Of a stretch of 64,000 nt of DNA, positions 21,860 through 31,396 are shown piece by piece. The stretch comes from Pasteurellaceae bacterium Orientalotternb1. GTDB taxonomy: Bacteria > Pseudomonadota > Gammaproteobacteria > Enterobacterales > Pasteurellaceae. Under the pieces are notes generated by a model that saw only the letters and a list, made by a program, of their open reading frames with translations, was not told where the DNA came from and did no database searches. Within the stretch, counting starts at the first letter, position 1, and the number at the start of each line of letters is the position of its first letter. The position numbers and the translations under genes are program-made. The stretch is taken from the NCBI GenBank assembly GCA_011455275.1, contig CP015028.1:1834911-1898910 (forward strand), in the 5' to 3' direction.

Positions 21860-22533
21860 TAAATTTCTTTCTCAATTAAACTTTCGGCAAGTTGTAAATC
21901 GTGAGTGGCATCAATATCGACTGAACGATAAGTTGGCATTAAATAGAATTTCACTTGTGGAATAAAGAAATTCCTTTCTGTTAATAAACTGGCAATATCA
22001 TTGATATAAATTGCACCGTTAGCACGATACATTTTCGGCAATTGTTGGCGTGGAGCTTCAAAATCGCATAATTCACGCACTGGCACCACACTATCGCCCT
22101 CTAAAGAAAACGACTTGAATGGGTGATGCTCACATTCACAAGCCGATACCACCGATTTGCAATTGTCCGATAAATAAAGCTCCATTGCATTACGCACATC
22201 CAAAGCAGTGCGTAGCGGGCTGGTTGGTTGGAATAAAGCCGCCACGCCTTCAGTAATTCCTAGAGTTTGTAAGCAATGCAACACCGCATCAATGGTTTTA
22301 GTATCGCTTTGAGCCAATTCCACAGGTCGATGCAATGGCTTCGCTCCGTATTTTTCGGCTTCCGCCAAGATTTTTTCGCCATCTGATGTCACCACAATTT
22401 CATCAAACATTCCCGACTCTTTCGCCGCCAAAACCGCTCGCCCAACGAGCGAAATTCCACCAACGAGTTGAAGGTTCTTATCTTTGATCCCTTTTGAGCC
22501 TGCTCGAGCAGGAATAATTGCAATTTTTTTCAT
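21859..22533 (-). CDS. neuA: CMP-N-acetylneuraminate cytidylyltransferase
   Basis: Makes CMP-sialic acid, the donor for the GT52 gene downstream. From the ATG at 22533 it has 224 residues, near the length of H. influenzae SiaB. The nucleotide-binding motif [17 protein letters not shown] is at the N-terminus, followed by [29 protein letters not shown] and [13 protein letters not shown] longer frame to 22632 only translates the upstream spacer with its USS and is rejected. It is the first gene of the lipooligosaccharide locus; neuB/neuC are not adjacent, so sialic acid is probably scavenged. Divergent from the ElyC-like gene. Confidence 0.95.
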   Translation of the reverse strand: MKKIAIIPARAGSKGIKDKNLQLVGGISLVGRAVLAAKESGMFDEIVVTSDGEKILAEAEKYGAKPLHRPVELAQSDTKTIDAVLHCLQTLGITEGVAALFQPTSPLRTALDVRNAMELYLSDNCKSVVSACECEHHPFKSFSLEGDSVVPVRELCDFEAPRQQLPKMYRANGAIYINDIASLLTERNFFIPQVKFYLMPTYRSVDIDATHDLQLAESLIEKEI

Positions 22534-22657
22534 AAATCTGACCGCTTGTGGTAATGAAATTGCCTGCCATTCTAATTTCAACAGCGATGTTAAACAATAG
22601 ACAAGTTCCGACCAATTAGGAATAATAGCCACATTTTACTTAGCTTGACACAATCCT

Positions 22658-23401
22658 ATGTTTGAACTCACCAAAATTATCACTGCTGTTATTTTACCGC
22701 CGTTTAATGTTCTGATTTTATGGCTATTTTCTTTGTTTTTCACCAAATTTAAATGGAAAAAATTGAGCCTTTTCACTGCTCTGTTGGGCATTGGCATTTT
22801 GTATGTTTTCAGTATTCCCTACACTTCTCAAAAACTGCACGATTCATTGGTAACAGAAGATAATTTAACCCTTGAAGATTACCGATCTGCCCAAGCTATC
22901 GTCTTGCTCGGCGGCGGCTTGCGAGATAGCAAAGAGCTGTACGCCAAACTCGCAACCAACCAAATTGCGTTTGAGCGAGTTCGCTATGCGGCGTATTTAC
23001 AGAAAGAAACAAATCTACCGTTATTGATTACAGGAAACAGCCCAAATGGCACATCAGAAGCAGCAATAATGGGGCGAGAACTAGAGCTATTTTTCAATGT
23101 GCCAACAAAATGGCTTGAACAACAAGCGAAAACCACCCGTGAAAATGCATTATTTAGTAAAGCCATTTTAGATAAAGAAGGGATAAAGAAAATTGTGTTA
23201 GTCACAAATCAGTGGCATATGATGCGTGCAAAATTGCTGTTTGAACGAGAAGGATTTGAAGTATTACCCGCAAGCGTTGGGGCGGGCATCACACCTTCGA
23301 CTTATGGCTTGAACGTGATGTATTTCATTCCACAATCAGGTGCCTTACACAGCAATATGCATGCACTGAAAGAGTGGATTGGTTATTGGAAGGAAAAGTA
23401 A
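22658..23401 (+). CDS. ElyC/YdcF-like membrane protein (DUF218)
   Basis: 247 residues. Two N-terminal hydrophobic segments (about residues 8-30 and 36-53) are followed by a periplasmic DUF218 domain. Its markers are AIVLLGGGLRDSKELYAK, RVRYAAYLQKETNLPLLITG, TTRENALFSKAIL and VTNQWHMMRAKLLFEREGF. E. coli ElyC, with the same layout, is needed for normal use of the undecaprenyl carrier in envelope synthesis. That fits its place between two glycan loci that may use this carrier. It is the only plus-strand gene in this stretch. ElyC versus another DUF218 paralogue cannot be decided from sequence alone. Confidence 0.85.
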   Translation: MFELTKIITAVILPPFNVLILWLFSLFFTKFKWKKLSLFTALLGIGILYVFSIPYTSQKLHDSLVTEDNLTLEDYRSAQAIVLLGGGLRDSKELYAKLATNQIAFERVRYAAYLQKETNLPLLITGNSPNGTSEAAIMGRELELFFNVPTKWLEQQAKTTRENALFSKAILDKEGIKKIVLVTNQWHMMRAKLLFEREGFEVLPASVGAGITPSTYGLNVMYFIPQSGALHSNMHALKEWIGYWKEK

Positions 23402-23402
23402 G

Positions 23403-23436
23403 GAAAAAATAAGCACAAGTGAAAAACTTGTGCTTA
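23403..23436 (-). terminator. Terminator of the six-gene glycan cluster
   Basis: AAGCACAAGT (23411-23420) pairs with ACTTGTGCTT (23426-23435). Read on the minus strand it is followed by a T-rich tail (complement of AAAAAAT at 23404-23410), 44 bases after the dehydrogenase stop. It also lies just after the plus-strand ElyC-like gene, but the T tail favours the minus direction. Confidence 0.75.
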
Positions 23437-23479
23437 CAAGCATTCAGATCCGACAAGTTTTTTACAAATGTTTTGTTGC

Positions 23480-24649
23480 TTAGATATCGGTTCCTTTTAA
23501 ATCACGGCTATAAACTTTATGTAGTACATCTTCAAGATTTGCAGTGACGCGATTGGCTAAAATAATATCCGCCGCTTGCTTGAATGCCAATAAATCTCTC
23601 ACTATCTCAGCATCAAAAAAGTACTCTCCTTTATACTCTGGCTCATACACAATTAGCTTAACTCCCGCTTCATTTAATCTGCGCATAATACCTTTAATAC
23701 TGGAGCTTCTAAAATTATCCGACCCCGCTTTCATTGTTAGCCGATATACTCCAACCACTTCTGGCTTCTTACTAAGAATATCATTCGCAATAAAATCTTT
23801 ACGTGTCACATTGGACTGCACGATAGCACTAATCAAATTTTGTGGAATACTTTGGAAATTGGCAAGTAATTGCTTCGTATCCTTAGGTAAACAGTATCCA
23901 CCATAGCCAAATGATGGGTTGTTATAGTGTGTACCGATTCTAGGATCAAGCGACACGCCATCAATAATTTGCTGTGTATCTAACCCGAATGTTAAAGCAA
24001 ATGAATCTAGCTCATTAAAGAAAGCCACACGCAGAGCCAAATAGGTATTTGCAAATAATTTAATCGATTCCGCTTCCGTTGGATTCGTTAGTAATATTTT
24101 TGCATTCGGCTCTAAGCTGCAATCCCGCATCATCTGTGCAAAGACTTTTGCAGCTTCGCAACAATCGCCAACAACAATGCGAGAAGGGTGTAAATTGTCA
24201 TACAACGCTTTACTTTCACGTAAAAATTCAGGGGAAAATAAAATACGTTCTGTATTAAATTGCTCTCTCATTCTTAATGTAAATCCGATAGGAATCGTCG
24301 ATTTTATAACAAAATAAGCATTCGGATTTTTATCCACTGCGGCTTTTAAAACAGACTCAACAGAACTCGTGTCAAAATAGTCTGTAGCAGGATCATAATC
24401 TGTCGGCGTCGCAACAATAATATAATCTGCATGAGAGTAAGCCTCGGTACTATCTACGGTTGCATGTAAATTCAGCTCCTTTGTGGCCAAATAATCGCTA
24501 ATTTCAGCATCTTGAATAGGTGAAATCTTGTTATTGATTAGCTGAACTTTCTCTGAAGAGACATCTAATAATGTCACTTCATGCTTCTGAGCGAGTAAAA
24601 CGGCATTTGACAGCCCAACATAACCTGCTCCGACAATAGTAATTTTCAT
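23480..24649 (-). CDS. ugd: UDP-glucose 6-dehydrogenase
   Basis: Oxidises UDP-glucose to UDP-glucuronate with NAD. 389 residues, the E. coli Ugd length. The Rossmann motif [20 protein letters not shown] is at residues 2-21; ATPTDYDP is near residue 82, [19 protein letters not shown] carries the conserved NTYLA block near 195, and the catalytic cysteine lies in [12 protein letters not shown] near 250. Strong RBS AGGAGT. Last gene of the co-directional six-gene cluster, 20 bases after the tandem kinase gene, followed by a terminator. In this context it probably supplies UDP-glucuronate (or a derivative) for the cluster product. No hyaluronan or heparosan synthase is present. Confidence 0.95.
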   Translation of the reverse strand: MKITIVGAGYVGLSNAVLLAQKHEVTLLDVSSEKVQLINNKISPIQDAEISDYLATKELNLHATVDSTEAYSHADYIIVATPTDYDPATDYFDTSSVESVLKAAVDKNPNAYFVIKSTIPIGFTLRMREQFNTERILFSPEFLRESKALYDNLHPSRIVVGDCCEAAKVFAQMMRDCSLEPNAKILLTNPTEAESIKLFANTYLALRVAFFNELDSFALTFGLDTQQIIDGVSLDPRIGTHYNNPSFGYGGYCLPKDTKQLLANFQSIPQNLISAIVQSNVTRKDFIANDILSKKPEVVGVYRLTMKAGSDNFRSSSIKGIMRRLNEAGVKLIVYEPEYKGEYFFDAEIVRDLLAFKQAADIILANRVTANLEDVLHKVYSRDLKGTDI

Positions 24650-24669
24650 ACTTTACTCCTATATTATAG

Positions 24670-26985
24670 TCAAATTTCCATTAAATGAGAGGTCAATTTT
24701 TCTTCACATAATGAAATTAAAGGTTCTGTCGTATGACGACGATCCGAAAACTGTGTACTGAGATAAATATGGCGAGCCAAAGATAATAACGTATAAATCT
24801 CCACATCTTTTGCTGTTGCCGTTGAATTATTCGCTAAAAAAGTGTCTGTAAATGCCTGCTGGTGAGCAGATAACGCATGGGGATCCGCATACTGACGAAT
24901 AGCAAACTCTTTAATATGTGCTAAATAATTCCCTGCATCTAAGGCAGCATGTCCAAGGCATACCAAATCCAGATCAAGAAGAATCATTTGTCCTGGAAAT
25001 TTGCTACTTTCTAGTATTTGATCTTGATAAAAATCTCGATGTAAAGAGACGGTCGACTGTTCTGATAACTGTATGGCAATTTCTTTACAACCAGAAAGCA
25101 CCTTTGCAATACGAGTAGAAAATGCTGGTAATAAAAGCTGAGCTTGTGTTAAACGATCATTTAAAATCTGTAGTTCTTTTTCAACTGTCCAAAGTGGCAA
25201 ATCAACAAATTGGGCGAGTGAGCTCTGATGTAATGTACGCAATGCTTGTGCTACCGCAAAGCCTAAAAAAGATAGGCGTTGATTTTGAGGCATGAGTAGA
25301 TCACCAATACAGCGTCCGCTCACTTTAACTTGCAACCACATTTTTTGTTCAACCAAAGTACCTAACGGCTCTGGAACACTAACCGCATAACTCTCATCAA
25401 ATCCGTTTTCCCATAATACTTTCTGAATTTGGAAAGAGCGTTTATCTAACCCTTTGCTACGATATTTCCCGATGACACACTGATTTACGGCTTTGCCTTT
25501 AATCTGATATTCAATCAAAGCCCGTCTTTGAACCTTATAACGAACAAGTTTTGCTGACGCTAATACGCCCTGAAACTGTGTTGACAACGTGTTCATCAAT
25601 AACGATTGCATTTGCGTAATATCAATGAGTGTCGATAAATTAGGTTCAAGCGAGAAATCAAGGTGTTGCTTTTCTGTAGATGCAGTAAATGGAAAGACTT
25701 CTTGACTTAAAATGGTTTCAATACGTTGTAAGAGCAACAAGGTATGTTGCTCCCAGTTAGCATCTCGTTTACGGAAAGGTTCAACGGCTAAACGTAACAT
25801 GGCAGAGGCAACAAACCAACGAAGTCCATCTAAATTTAACTCTGTTTTAGCTTGATACACATTTAAAAATTTAGAAAGTAAATCCTCTGCTTGCCATACA
25901 GTTAAAGTGCCCTCAATAACTTGTAGCTCTAGCCTTGCTTGCATCGTCGCTAAATCTAAAAGAGGATTTCCTGTAGCAGATCTATCCCAATCAAGCAGAT
26001 ATAACTCGTCTATCCCTTTTTTATTTTGGCTTTTCACCACTTGATCTAAGGAGAAATCACCATGAATTAATGTCGATGGAAGTAGTTGCTGTTGTTCTAG
26101 TCCCTCCGTTACACGCACCACTAATTGAGTAAACCAAGAAATGTGATCAGGTAAAATATGTTCAAATGTTTTCTGAACGCCTTTGAGAGATTGGATTTCA
26201 TCACTCATTTGATAAGTAATCGGATGACTATAATTTGTCGCATGTACTTTTGCCAACAAACCAGCTAACTGGTAAATATCCTCAGTAGAACAAATAAAAC
26301 CTGTTTCAGGACATAGGCTTTCACCCTCCTGCCAATTCGTAATAACAGAACAGAGTTGTCCATTAACACCAAGCAGTTTTACATAACCTTGAGCAGCACC
26401 AAAAGCTGCCCCAGTCAGCACTCTGCTAAAATCCGATGATTTAATGGTACGGACAACCAATTTCTGATTACCGTGAATTATTTTGGCAACTAACCGACGT
26501 TCAGGCTTATAACGCAATATATCAATATTAATTTTTTCTTGTGCTTGTTCTGTTAAATCGCAACAACTTAGAAGTTGATGCTTTAATTTATCCTTAATCA
26601 ACCAGCCTAAATGACGAATGCCTCGATCATAAGCAGGATGCAAAAGCATAATATATAAATCAAATAATGCTAAAGGTGCATTAGGATCAGCATCTTGAAT
26701 TAATTTTTGTCTCTTCGGATTATTCCAAGATTCTTCAAATCGCCTTGGAGTTAATGCCTTAGCGTAGTAATTATTTACTTTCCCGTCTTTAAATAAAATC
26801 TGTAAAACACAAGCACAGCTATTATTCGGCTTATAGCGTAAATATTGCACTTCAACATCTTTTATCTCATTAAACTGAGGCAACACTTTTAACTTATCTA
26901 ATAACAAGTCAGAATCTAACAAAGCACACAAGCCTGGTAAATCAGGATTTCTTTCAACGATTTTTTTATCCGCATCTGTAAGCAT
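24670..26985 (-). CDS. Tandem aminoglycoside-phosphotransferase-fold (APH) protein
   Basis: 771 residues holding two APH-type kinase catalytic parts. The first has the Brenner-type motif LIHGDFSLDQ (HGD at 308-310) and metal motif LLDWDRS (332-338). The second has SLHRDFYQDQ (HRD at 649-651) and LLDLDLV (669-675). Three N-lobe-like openings share an RYK motif (residues 50-52, 158-160 and 482-484), so the N-terminal third looks like a degenerate extra lobe. Single APH proteins are usually 250-400 residues, so this is a double or two-and-a-half copy fusion. No signal peptide; cytosolic. Among glycosyltransferase genes, a sugar or lipid-linked glycan kinase is more likely than drug resistance. 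Exact function unknown. Confidence 0.8.
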   Translation of the reverse strand: MLTDADKKIVERNPDLPGLCALLDSDLLLDKLKVLPQFNEIKDVEVQYLRYKPNNSCACVLQILFKDGKVNNYYAKALTPRRFEESWNNPKRQKLIQDADPNAPLALFDLYIMLLHPAYDRGIRHLGWLIKDKLKHQLLSCCDLTEQAQEKINIDILRYKPERRLVAKIIHGNQKLVVRTIKSSDFSRVLTGAAFGAAQGYVKLLGVNGQLCSVITNWQEGESLCPETGFICSTEDIYQLAGLLAKVHATNYSHPITYQMSDEIQSLKGVQKTFEHILPDHISWFTQLVVRVTEGLEQQQLLPSTLIHGDFSLDQVVKSQNKKGIDELYLLDWDRSATGNPLLDLATMQARLELQVIEGTLTVWQAEDLLSKFLNVYQAKTELNLDGLRWFVASAMLRLAVEPFRKRDANWEQHTLLLLQRIETILSQEVFPFTASTEKQHLDFSLEPNLSTLIDITQMQSLLMNTLSTQFQGVLASAKLVRYKVQRRALIEYQIKGKAVNQCVIGKYRSKGLDKRSFQIQKVLWENGFDESYAVSVPEPLGTLVEQKMWLQVKVSGRCIGDLLMPQNQRLSFLGFAVAQALRTLHQSSLAQFVDLPLWTVEKELQILNDRLTQAQLLLPAFSTRIAKVLSGCKEIAIQLSEQSTVSLHRDFYQDQILESSKFPGQMILLDLDLVCLGHAALDAGNYLAHIKEFAIRQYADPHALSAHQQAFTDTFLANNSTATAKDVEIYTLLSLARHIYLSTQFSDRRHTTEPLISLCEEKLTSHLMEI

Positions 26986-27022
26986 ATTAATTACCTTTAC
27001 TTGATTTTAAGGAACTATAAAC

Positions 27023-28879
27023 TTAACTAAGTTGCATTTTCCACCAAGTGGCATAATTCCCCTCTTTCATCAATAACTGATCATGTTTTCCTTGTTCAAC
27101 AATAACCCCTTTATCTATGAATAAAATGCGATCAGCCTTTGCTGCTAGCGATAAATCATGAGTAATCATAATAGTTGTTCGCCCTTTCATAAGGTTCTCT
27201 AAAGCTAAAATGACTTGTGTTTCATTTTCTTTATCTAACCCAACAGTAGGTTCATCTAAGATTAAAATCGCACTTTTATTTATAGCCGCACGTGCAATAG
27301 CAATTCGCTGTCGTTGCCCACCAGATAAAGAACCACCTCGCTCACTTAACACAGTATCGTATCCTTTTGGTAGCTTCATAATAAAGTCATGGGCGTTTGC
27401 TAATTTCGCAGCGGAGATAATTTCTCTATTCTTTATTTTTTCCGCTCGATTAATTGCACCTAACGCAATATTTTCACGTACAGACAATCCAAACAATAAA
27501 TTATCTTGTGGAACAATCGCTATTTGGCTTCGCACACTAGAAATTTGATAATCTCGAATATCTTTTCCATCTATGCGAATTACTCCATTATCTGCCTCAT
27601 ACAATCGTAACAATAGACTTGTGATTGTAGATTTTCCTGATCCAGAAGGACCAATGATTGCAACACTCTCACTTGCTTTAATTACAAAATCCATATTCTT
27701 TAATACAGCTGGTGCATCTTTATCTTCACCATTGTATCTAAATGCCACATTCTCGAAACGAATTTCTCCACGTACATTAGATAATGGCTGAGCATCTGGC
27801 TTATCTTGAATCTCTGGCTGCTCATCTAACAAGTTGACAACACGCTCACCAGCAGCAAGAGCTTTTGAAAGACGACCTGTATATTTGGCATATTCTCTAA
27901 CAGGTCTAAACGCATTATTTAAATAAGACATAAAAATAATTAGTTCCCCTGGACTCATTTCACTAGCCAAAACAGAATAAGCACCTTTTAGTAATACCAC
28001 TGCAGAAACTAAGGCGACAATAATGTCAACACGTCGTTCAAGACCTGCGGATAACTTCTTTGACTGCACATTCTGTTTACGACTTTCGGCATCATCGCCA
28101 ATAAAACTACGAATTGTCTCATTTTCTAACGAAAGAGATTGCACAGTACGAATAGAACCTATAAATTCTGCAGCTTTAGAGGCTAATGCCCCTTCCTTTT
28201 TTCTTTGAGTACGACTAACCTCATGAATTTTTTTACCTGAATGAATTGTACTCCACCAAATTAACGGTATAGCAATCAAGGTGATTGAAGTGAGCTGCCA
28301 ATTGATGTACATCATCATTGCAAACATACCTGTCAATATAAGAATATTTGCTAACATAGGCATAAGTGCTGTAATCACTGCTTCACGCAACATACCAATA
28401 TCGTTAATTAGGCGCATAGTTAAATCGCCTGTTCTTGCTTGAGAGTGGAAACGCAGAGATAGACGCTGTAAATGTGTAAATAGGTCATTACGTACTCGAC
28501 TCAAAATTCGGCTACCTGCTAAAGCAAGCCCAACAGTACTAAAATAACTAGATGCCGCCATAAATAAGGCAATAAGCACAACAGCAGCAGCACAGCCAAA
28601 TAATACATATGTAGTTTCTACAGAGGTAAGCAATGATGCGATAAAACCATTTACACCTTTTGGAGCATCTTTAGCACTCTCTACGGAAGCAGCTACCGTA
28701 TCTAATAGTACATAATCCACAACAAATGCCAAAGGTAATGGTTTCAGAAGACGCATTCCAGTCGCAAGTAATAATGCACATAAAGCCCCCCAAATTAACA
28801 TTCGCTCAGGACGAATATATTCCTTCAAACGGTAGGCAACAAACCACCATGCATTTTTATTTATGCTTTTTTTACCCAT
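27023..28879 (-). CDS. ABC exporter with fused membrane and ATPase domains (MsbA-like)
   Basis: 618 residues, a half-transporter that should dimerise. Transmembrane domain with six segments over about residues 28-320, then the nucleotide-binding domain: Walker A GPSGSGKS at 410-417, signature LSGGQ at 518-522, Walker B ILILDEP at 538-544 and the switch histidine in MITHDLS. Such exporters include MsbA, PglK and cyclic-glucan exporters. Between a kinase-fold protein and three glycosyltransferases it probably flips or exports the cluster's glycan or glycolipid; no Wzx, Wzm/Wzt or outer-membrane Wza partner is present. RBS AAGG. A drug exporter is the less likely alternative. Confidence 0.87.
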   Translation of the reverse strand: MGKKSINKNAWWFVAYRLKEYIRPERMLIWGALCALLLATGMRLLKPLPLAFVVDYVLLDTVAASVESAKDAPKGVNGFIASLLTSVETTYVLFGCAAAVVLIALFMAASSYFSTVGLALAGSRILSRVRNDLFTHLQRLSLRFHSQARTGDLTMRLINDIGMLREAVITALMPMLANILILTGMFAMMMYINWQLTSITLIAIPLIWWSTIHSGKKIHEVSRTQRKKEGALASKAAEFIGSIRTVQSLSLENETIRSFIGDDAESRKQNVQSKKLSAGLERRVDIIVALVSAVVLLKGAYSVLASEMSPGELIIFMSYLNNAFRPVREYAKYTGRLSKALAAGERVVNLLDEQPEIQDKPDAQPLSNVRGEIRFENVAFRYNGEDKDAPAVLKNMDFVIKASESVAIIGPSGSGKSTITSLLLRLYEADNGVIRIDGKDIRDYQISSVRSQIAIVPQDNLLFGLSVRENIALGAINRAEKIKNREIISAAKLANAHDFIMKLPKGYDTVLSERGGSLSGGQRQRIAIARAAINKSAILILDEPTVGLDKENETQVILALENLMKGRTTIMITHDLSLAAKADRILFIDKGVIVEQGKHDQLLMKEGNYATWWKMQLS

Positions 28880-28902
28880 GACCTTGAACCTTTATTCAAA
28901 CA

Positions 28903-30096
28903 TTAACTTTTCTTACTTCGACAAGAATGAGCTATTGCTAAAATACGCTCAACAACTGATAGCCAACTGTGATACTGCTCAGCTGTAAATCTCGCATTCT
29001 GTCCCAGCTGCTGTGCTTTTACAGGATCCGTAAATATCTCTTCTATACCGTCTGCCATTTTTGAAGGATCATCAGGTGCAATAAGAACACCGTTATAGCC
29101 ATTGTCAATAACAGAATCTAAATGCCCAACTTGTGTTGCAATAATCGGCAAGCCTGCCGCCATATATTCATAAATTTTTAAAGGCGAAAAATAAAACTGC
29201 TCCATAGAAGGATAAGGTGCAACAGCAATATCCATTTTAGCTAACCACTCGGGTACGCTATCTGGAGCAACTGCTCCAGTAAAATGGACATGCTCTAAGA
29301 GTCCTAACTGTTCAATTTCATCATTAAGAACCTGATATTGAGGACCATCTCCTACAATTAATAAACGAGCATGATATCCTCTCTGTCTCAATATAGCCCA
29401 AGCTTGGACCAGAATAGAAACCCCATGCCAAGGCTTGAGCGTTCCTAAAAAACCGATTGTTGGTATTTTCATTTCGTCTTGCTCAACAAACTGACTTAAA
29501 CGCTGAGAATTATCTGCAGCAGCTTTTGCAAAACGAGAAAGTGCAACACCATTTGCAATCACATGTACTTTTTCTTTTGCTTTTTCAAAAGTCTCTAAAT
29601 ACCGTTTCACACCTGGTGATACGGCAATCATCGCATCTGCATTAGCAAATACACTTTCTGCAACAGCCTGAGCCTCTTCTTCTAATGGCAACTCACGATG
29701 TTTCTTTTGTTCTTCAATTAAAGGGGCATTGACCTCTAATATACCAACACAACCATGCTTTTTAGCAAAACTCATACCCGCATGGCTCCACAGGGAATAT
29801 CGCTCATAAATCAGATCAAACTTTCCTTCTTCCATCAATATCTTCTCGATTTGAGTATTCGCCTCTAATGCAGCTAATGCCCGCTCTTTACTAGATGAAT
29901 TAGGCAATGTTGGTAAAACACAAACCGAGATCTGCTTCAATTCCTCAGGTGGCTCACCACCTAAACGTTGAGCAAACAATGTCACATCCAAACCTTTTTG
30001 CAACATTCCTTTAATGACTTCTTGAACATGGACAGAAGCACCTTTCGTGCCAAATACAGGAATCCCAGGATCCGCACAAATATACGCTACTCGCAT
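28903..30096 (-). CDS. Family 4 glycosyltransferase (cluster gene 3)
   Basis: 397 residues, GT-B fold. The N-terminal domain begins MRVAYICADPGIPVFGTKGA with a glycine-rich acceptor loop. The C-terminal donor domain starts near IGFLGTLKPWHG (about residue 215) and contains LLIVGDGPQ and the E-x7-E type block SPLKIYEYMAAGLPIIAT. RBS GAAGGAAA. It lies 48 bases after the next glycosyltransferase and 23 bases before the ABC exporter. The acceptor and sugar are unknown; given ugd in the same unit, glucuronosyl transfer is one possibility. It has no signal peptide or strong membrane segment. Confidence 0.87.
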   Translation of the reverse strand: MRVAYICADPGIPVFGTKGASVHVQEVIKGMLQKGLDVTLFAQRLGGEPPEELKQISVCVLPTLPNSSSKERALAALEANTQIEKILMEEGKFDLIYERYSLWSHAGMSFAKKHGCVGILEVNAPLIEEQKKHRELPLEEEAQAVAESVFANADAMIAVSPGVKRYLETFEKAKEKVHVIANGVALSRFAKAAADNSQRLSQFVEQDEMKIPTIGFLGTLKPWHGVSILVQAWAILRQRGYHARLLIVGDGPQYQVLNDEIEQLGLLEHVHFTGAVAPDSVPEWLAKMDIAVAPYPSMEQFYFSPLKIYEYMAAGLPIIATQVGHLDSVIDNGYNGVLIAPDDPSKMADGIEEIFTDPVKAQQLGQNARFTAEQYHSWLSVVERILAIAHSCRSKKS

Positions 30097-30144
30097 AACA
30101 TTTCCTTCTATGAAACTTATCTTATACTTTCAAAAACCACTTAA

Positions 30145-31368
30145 TTAGTGAGTGATTGCTTTACGAAATAAGGCTTGCAATAGGGCAACATTTTGGTCTT
30201 CATCATATTCACGCTCAATTAAAGCTCGAGCTTGCTGAGAAAGTGTTTTGCAAAGTTCGGCATCATTCAATAAACACTGTATCGCATCAGCTAAAGTAGC
30301 AGGATCATTTGGTGGAACACATAGCCCTGTAATACCATCTTGAACCAACTCAGGAATACCAGCTACTTGAGTAGAAATAACAGGCGTGCCTAATGCCATA
30401 GATTCTAAAAGCACTGTGGGTAAACCGTCTCTATCACCATCCTCGCTAATCACACAAGGGGCAACCATCATATTAGAGGATTTCATAAACTTGATGATTT
30501 CAGGCTGTGGCATCGGACCAATCATTTTCACGACATCACTAATATCCAGAGATTGAATTTGTGTTTGGAGTTGCTCACGCAAGGTACCATCACCTACTAC
30601 GATACATTGCATCTCAATGTTTCGTTGTTTTAATACTGCAAGAGCATCTAATAAAACACCAAAACCTTTTTTGGGTACCAAGCGACCAACAGCCAAAATT
30701 TGACGATTAGAAGAATTAAACGCCGTATAAGGAAATTTTCTGAGATCCATTCCGTTATAAACTCGAACCGCTTTTTCTGCATCAGAACCATATTTTTCAC
30801 GCAAATAAGCTAAGTTATAATCCGAAACGGTCACTGTTGCAGACGCATCACGCATTTTTTGTCCCAATTCAGTGGATTGATGATATTGGTAATAAATATC
30901 TTTAGCATGTGCAGTAAAGGTATAAGTAATATCCGCAAAAATTGCCGCTTGTCTTGCAACAGTAGTTGCCTGAGTACCAAAATGTGCATGTAAATGCTGA
31001 ATCCCCCTTTTCTTAATCTCTAACGCTAACAATATACTTTGAGCAATTTCATGAATCGTACCTTTTGCCTTCTCTAGTTTCACAGCAAAATTAGGCAACT
31101 GACTAAAGCCTTCAGTAATGATTTTCCATAAACTTTCAGTATTACGTTGTTTATCGACCAAGCGTGTTACTGGTGCTCTAACTTGTGAAATACCGTCTTG
31201 AAAATGAGTCTCCATCACGGGACCTAAAGCAAAAATATCAATTTTTGTTCCTGCTCTTTCATGGGCCAGGATCTCATTTACAACAAAAGTCTCAGAAAAA
31301 CGTGGATAACGTTTTAATACATAGCCGATATACATAGGCTTTATTTCATTTAAAGTCGTTGTGTTCAT
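30145..31368 (-). CDS. Family 4 glycosyltransferase, WcaL/AmsK-like (cluster gene 2)
   Basis: 407 residues, GT-B fold. The opening GYVLKRYPRFSETFVVNEIL and the block HLHAHFGTQATTVARQAA resemble colanic acid/amylovoran transferases of the WcaL/AmsK type. The donor domain has ILAVGRLVPKKGFGVLLDAL and the nucleotide-sugar block DGLPTVLLESMALGTPVIST. RBS GGAG seven bases before the ATG. WcaL-like enzymes usually add galactose or glucose to lipid-linked repeat units; the specificity here is not determined. Second gene of the six-gene unit. Confidence 0.87.
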   Translation of the reverse strand: MNTTTLNEIKPMYIGYVLKRYPRFSETFVVNEILAHERAGTKIDIFALGPVMETHFQDGISQVRAPVTRLVDKQRNTESLWKIITEGFSQLPNFAVKLEKAKGTIHEIAQSILLALEIKKRGIQHLHAHFGTQATTVARQAAIFADITYTFTAHAKDIYYQYHQSTELGQKMRDASATVTVSDYNLAYLREKYGSDAEKAVRVYNGMDLRKFPYTAFNSSNRQILAVGRLVPKKGFGVLLDALAVLKQRNIEMQCIVVGDGTLREQLQTQIQSLDISDVVKMIGPMPQPEIIKFMKSSNMMVAPCVISEDGDRDGLPTVLLESMALGTPVISTQVAGIPELVQDGITGLCVPPNDPATLADAIQCLLNDAELCKTLSQQARALIEREYDEDQNVALLQALFRKAITH

Positions 31369-31396
31369 AGGTAACTCCGCAGAAAATGTAGATAAA

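Noticed and set aside
24670..26985. Aminoglycoside resistance gene
   Set aside because: Only the general APH fold is shared; size, duplication and the glycosyltransferase context speak against drug inactivation.
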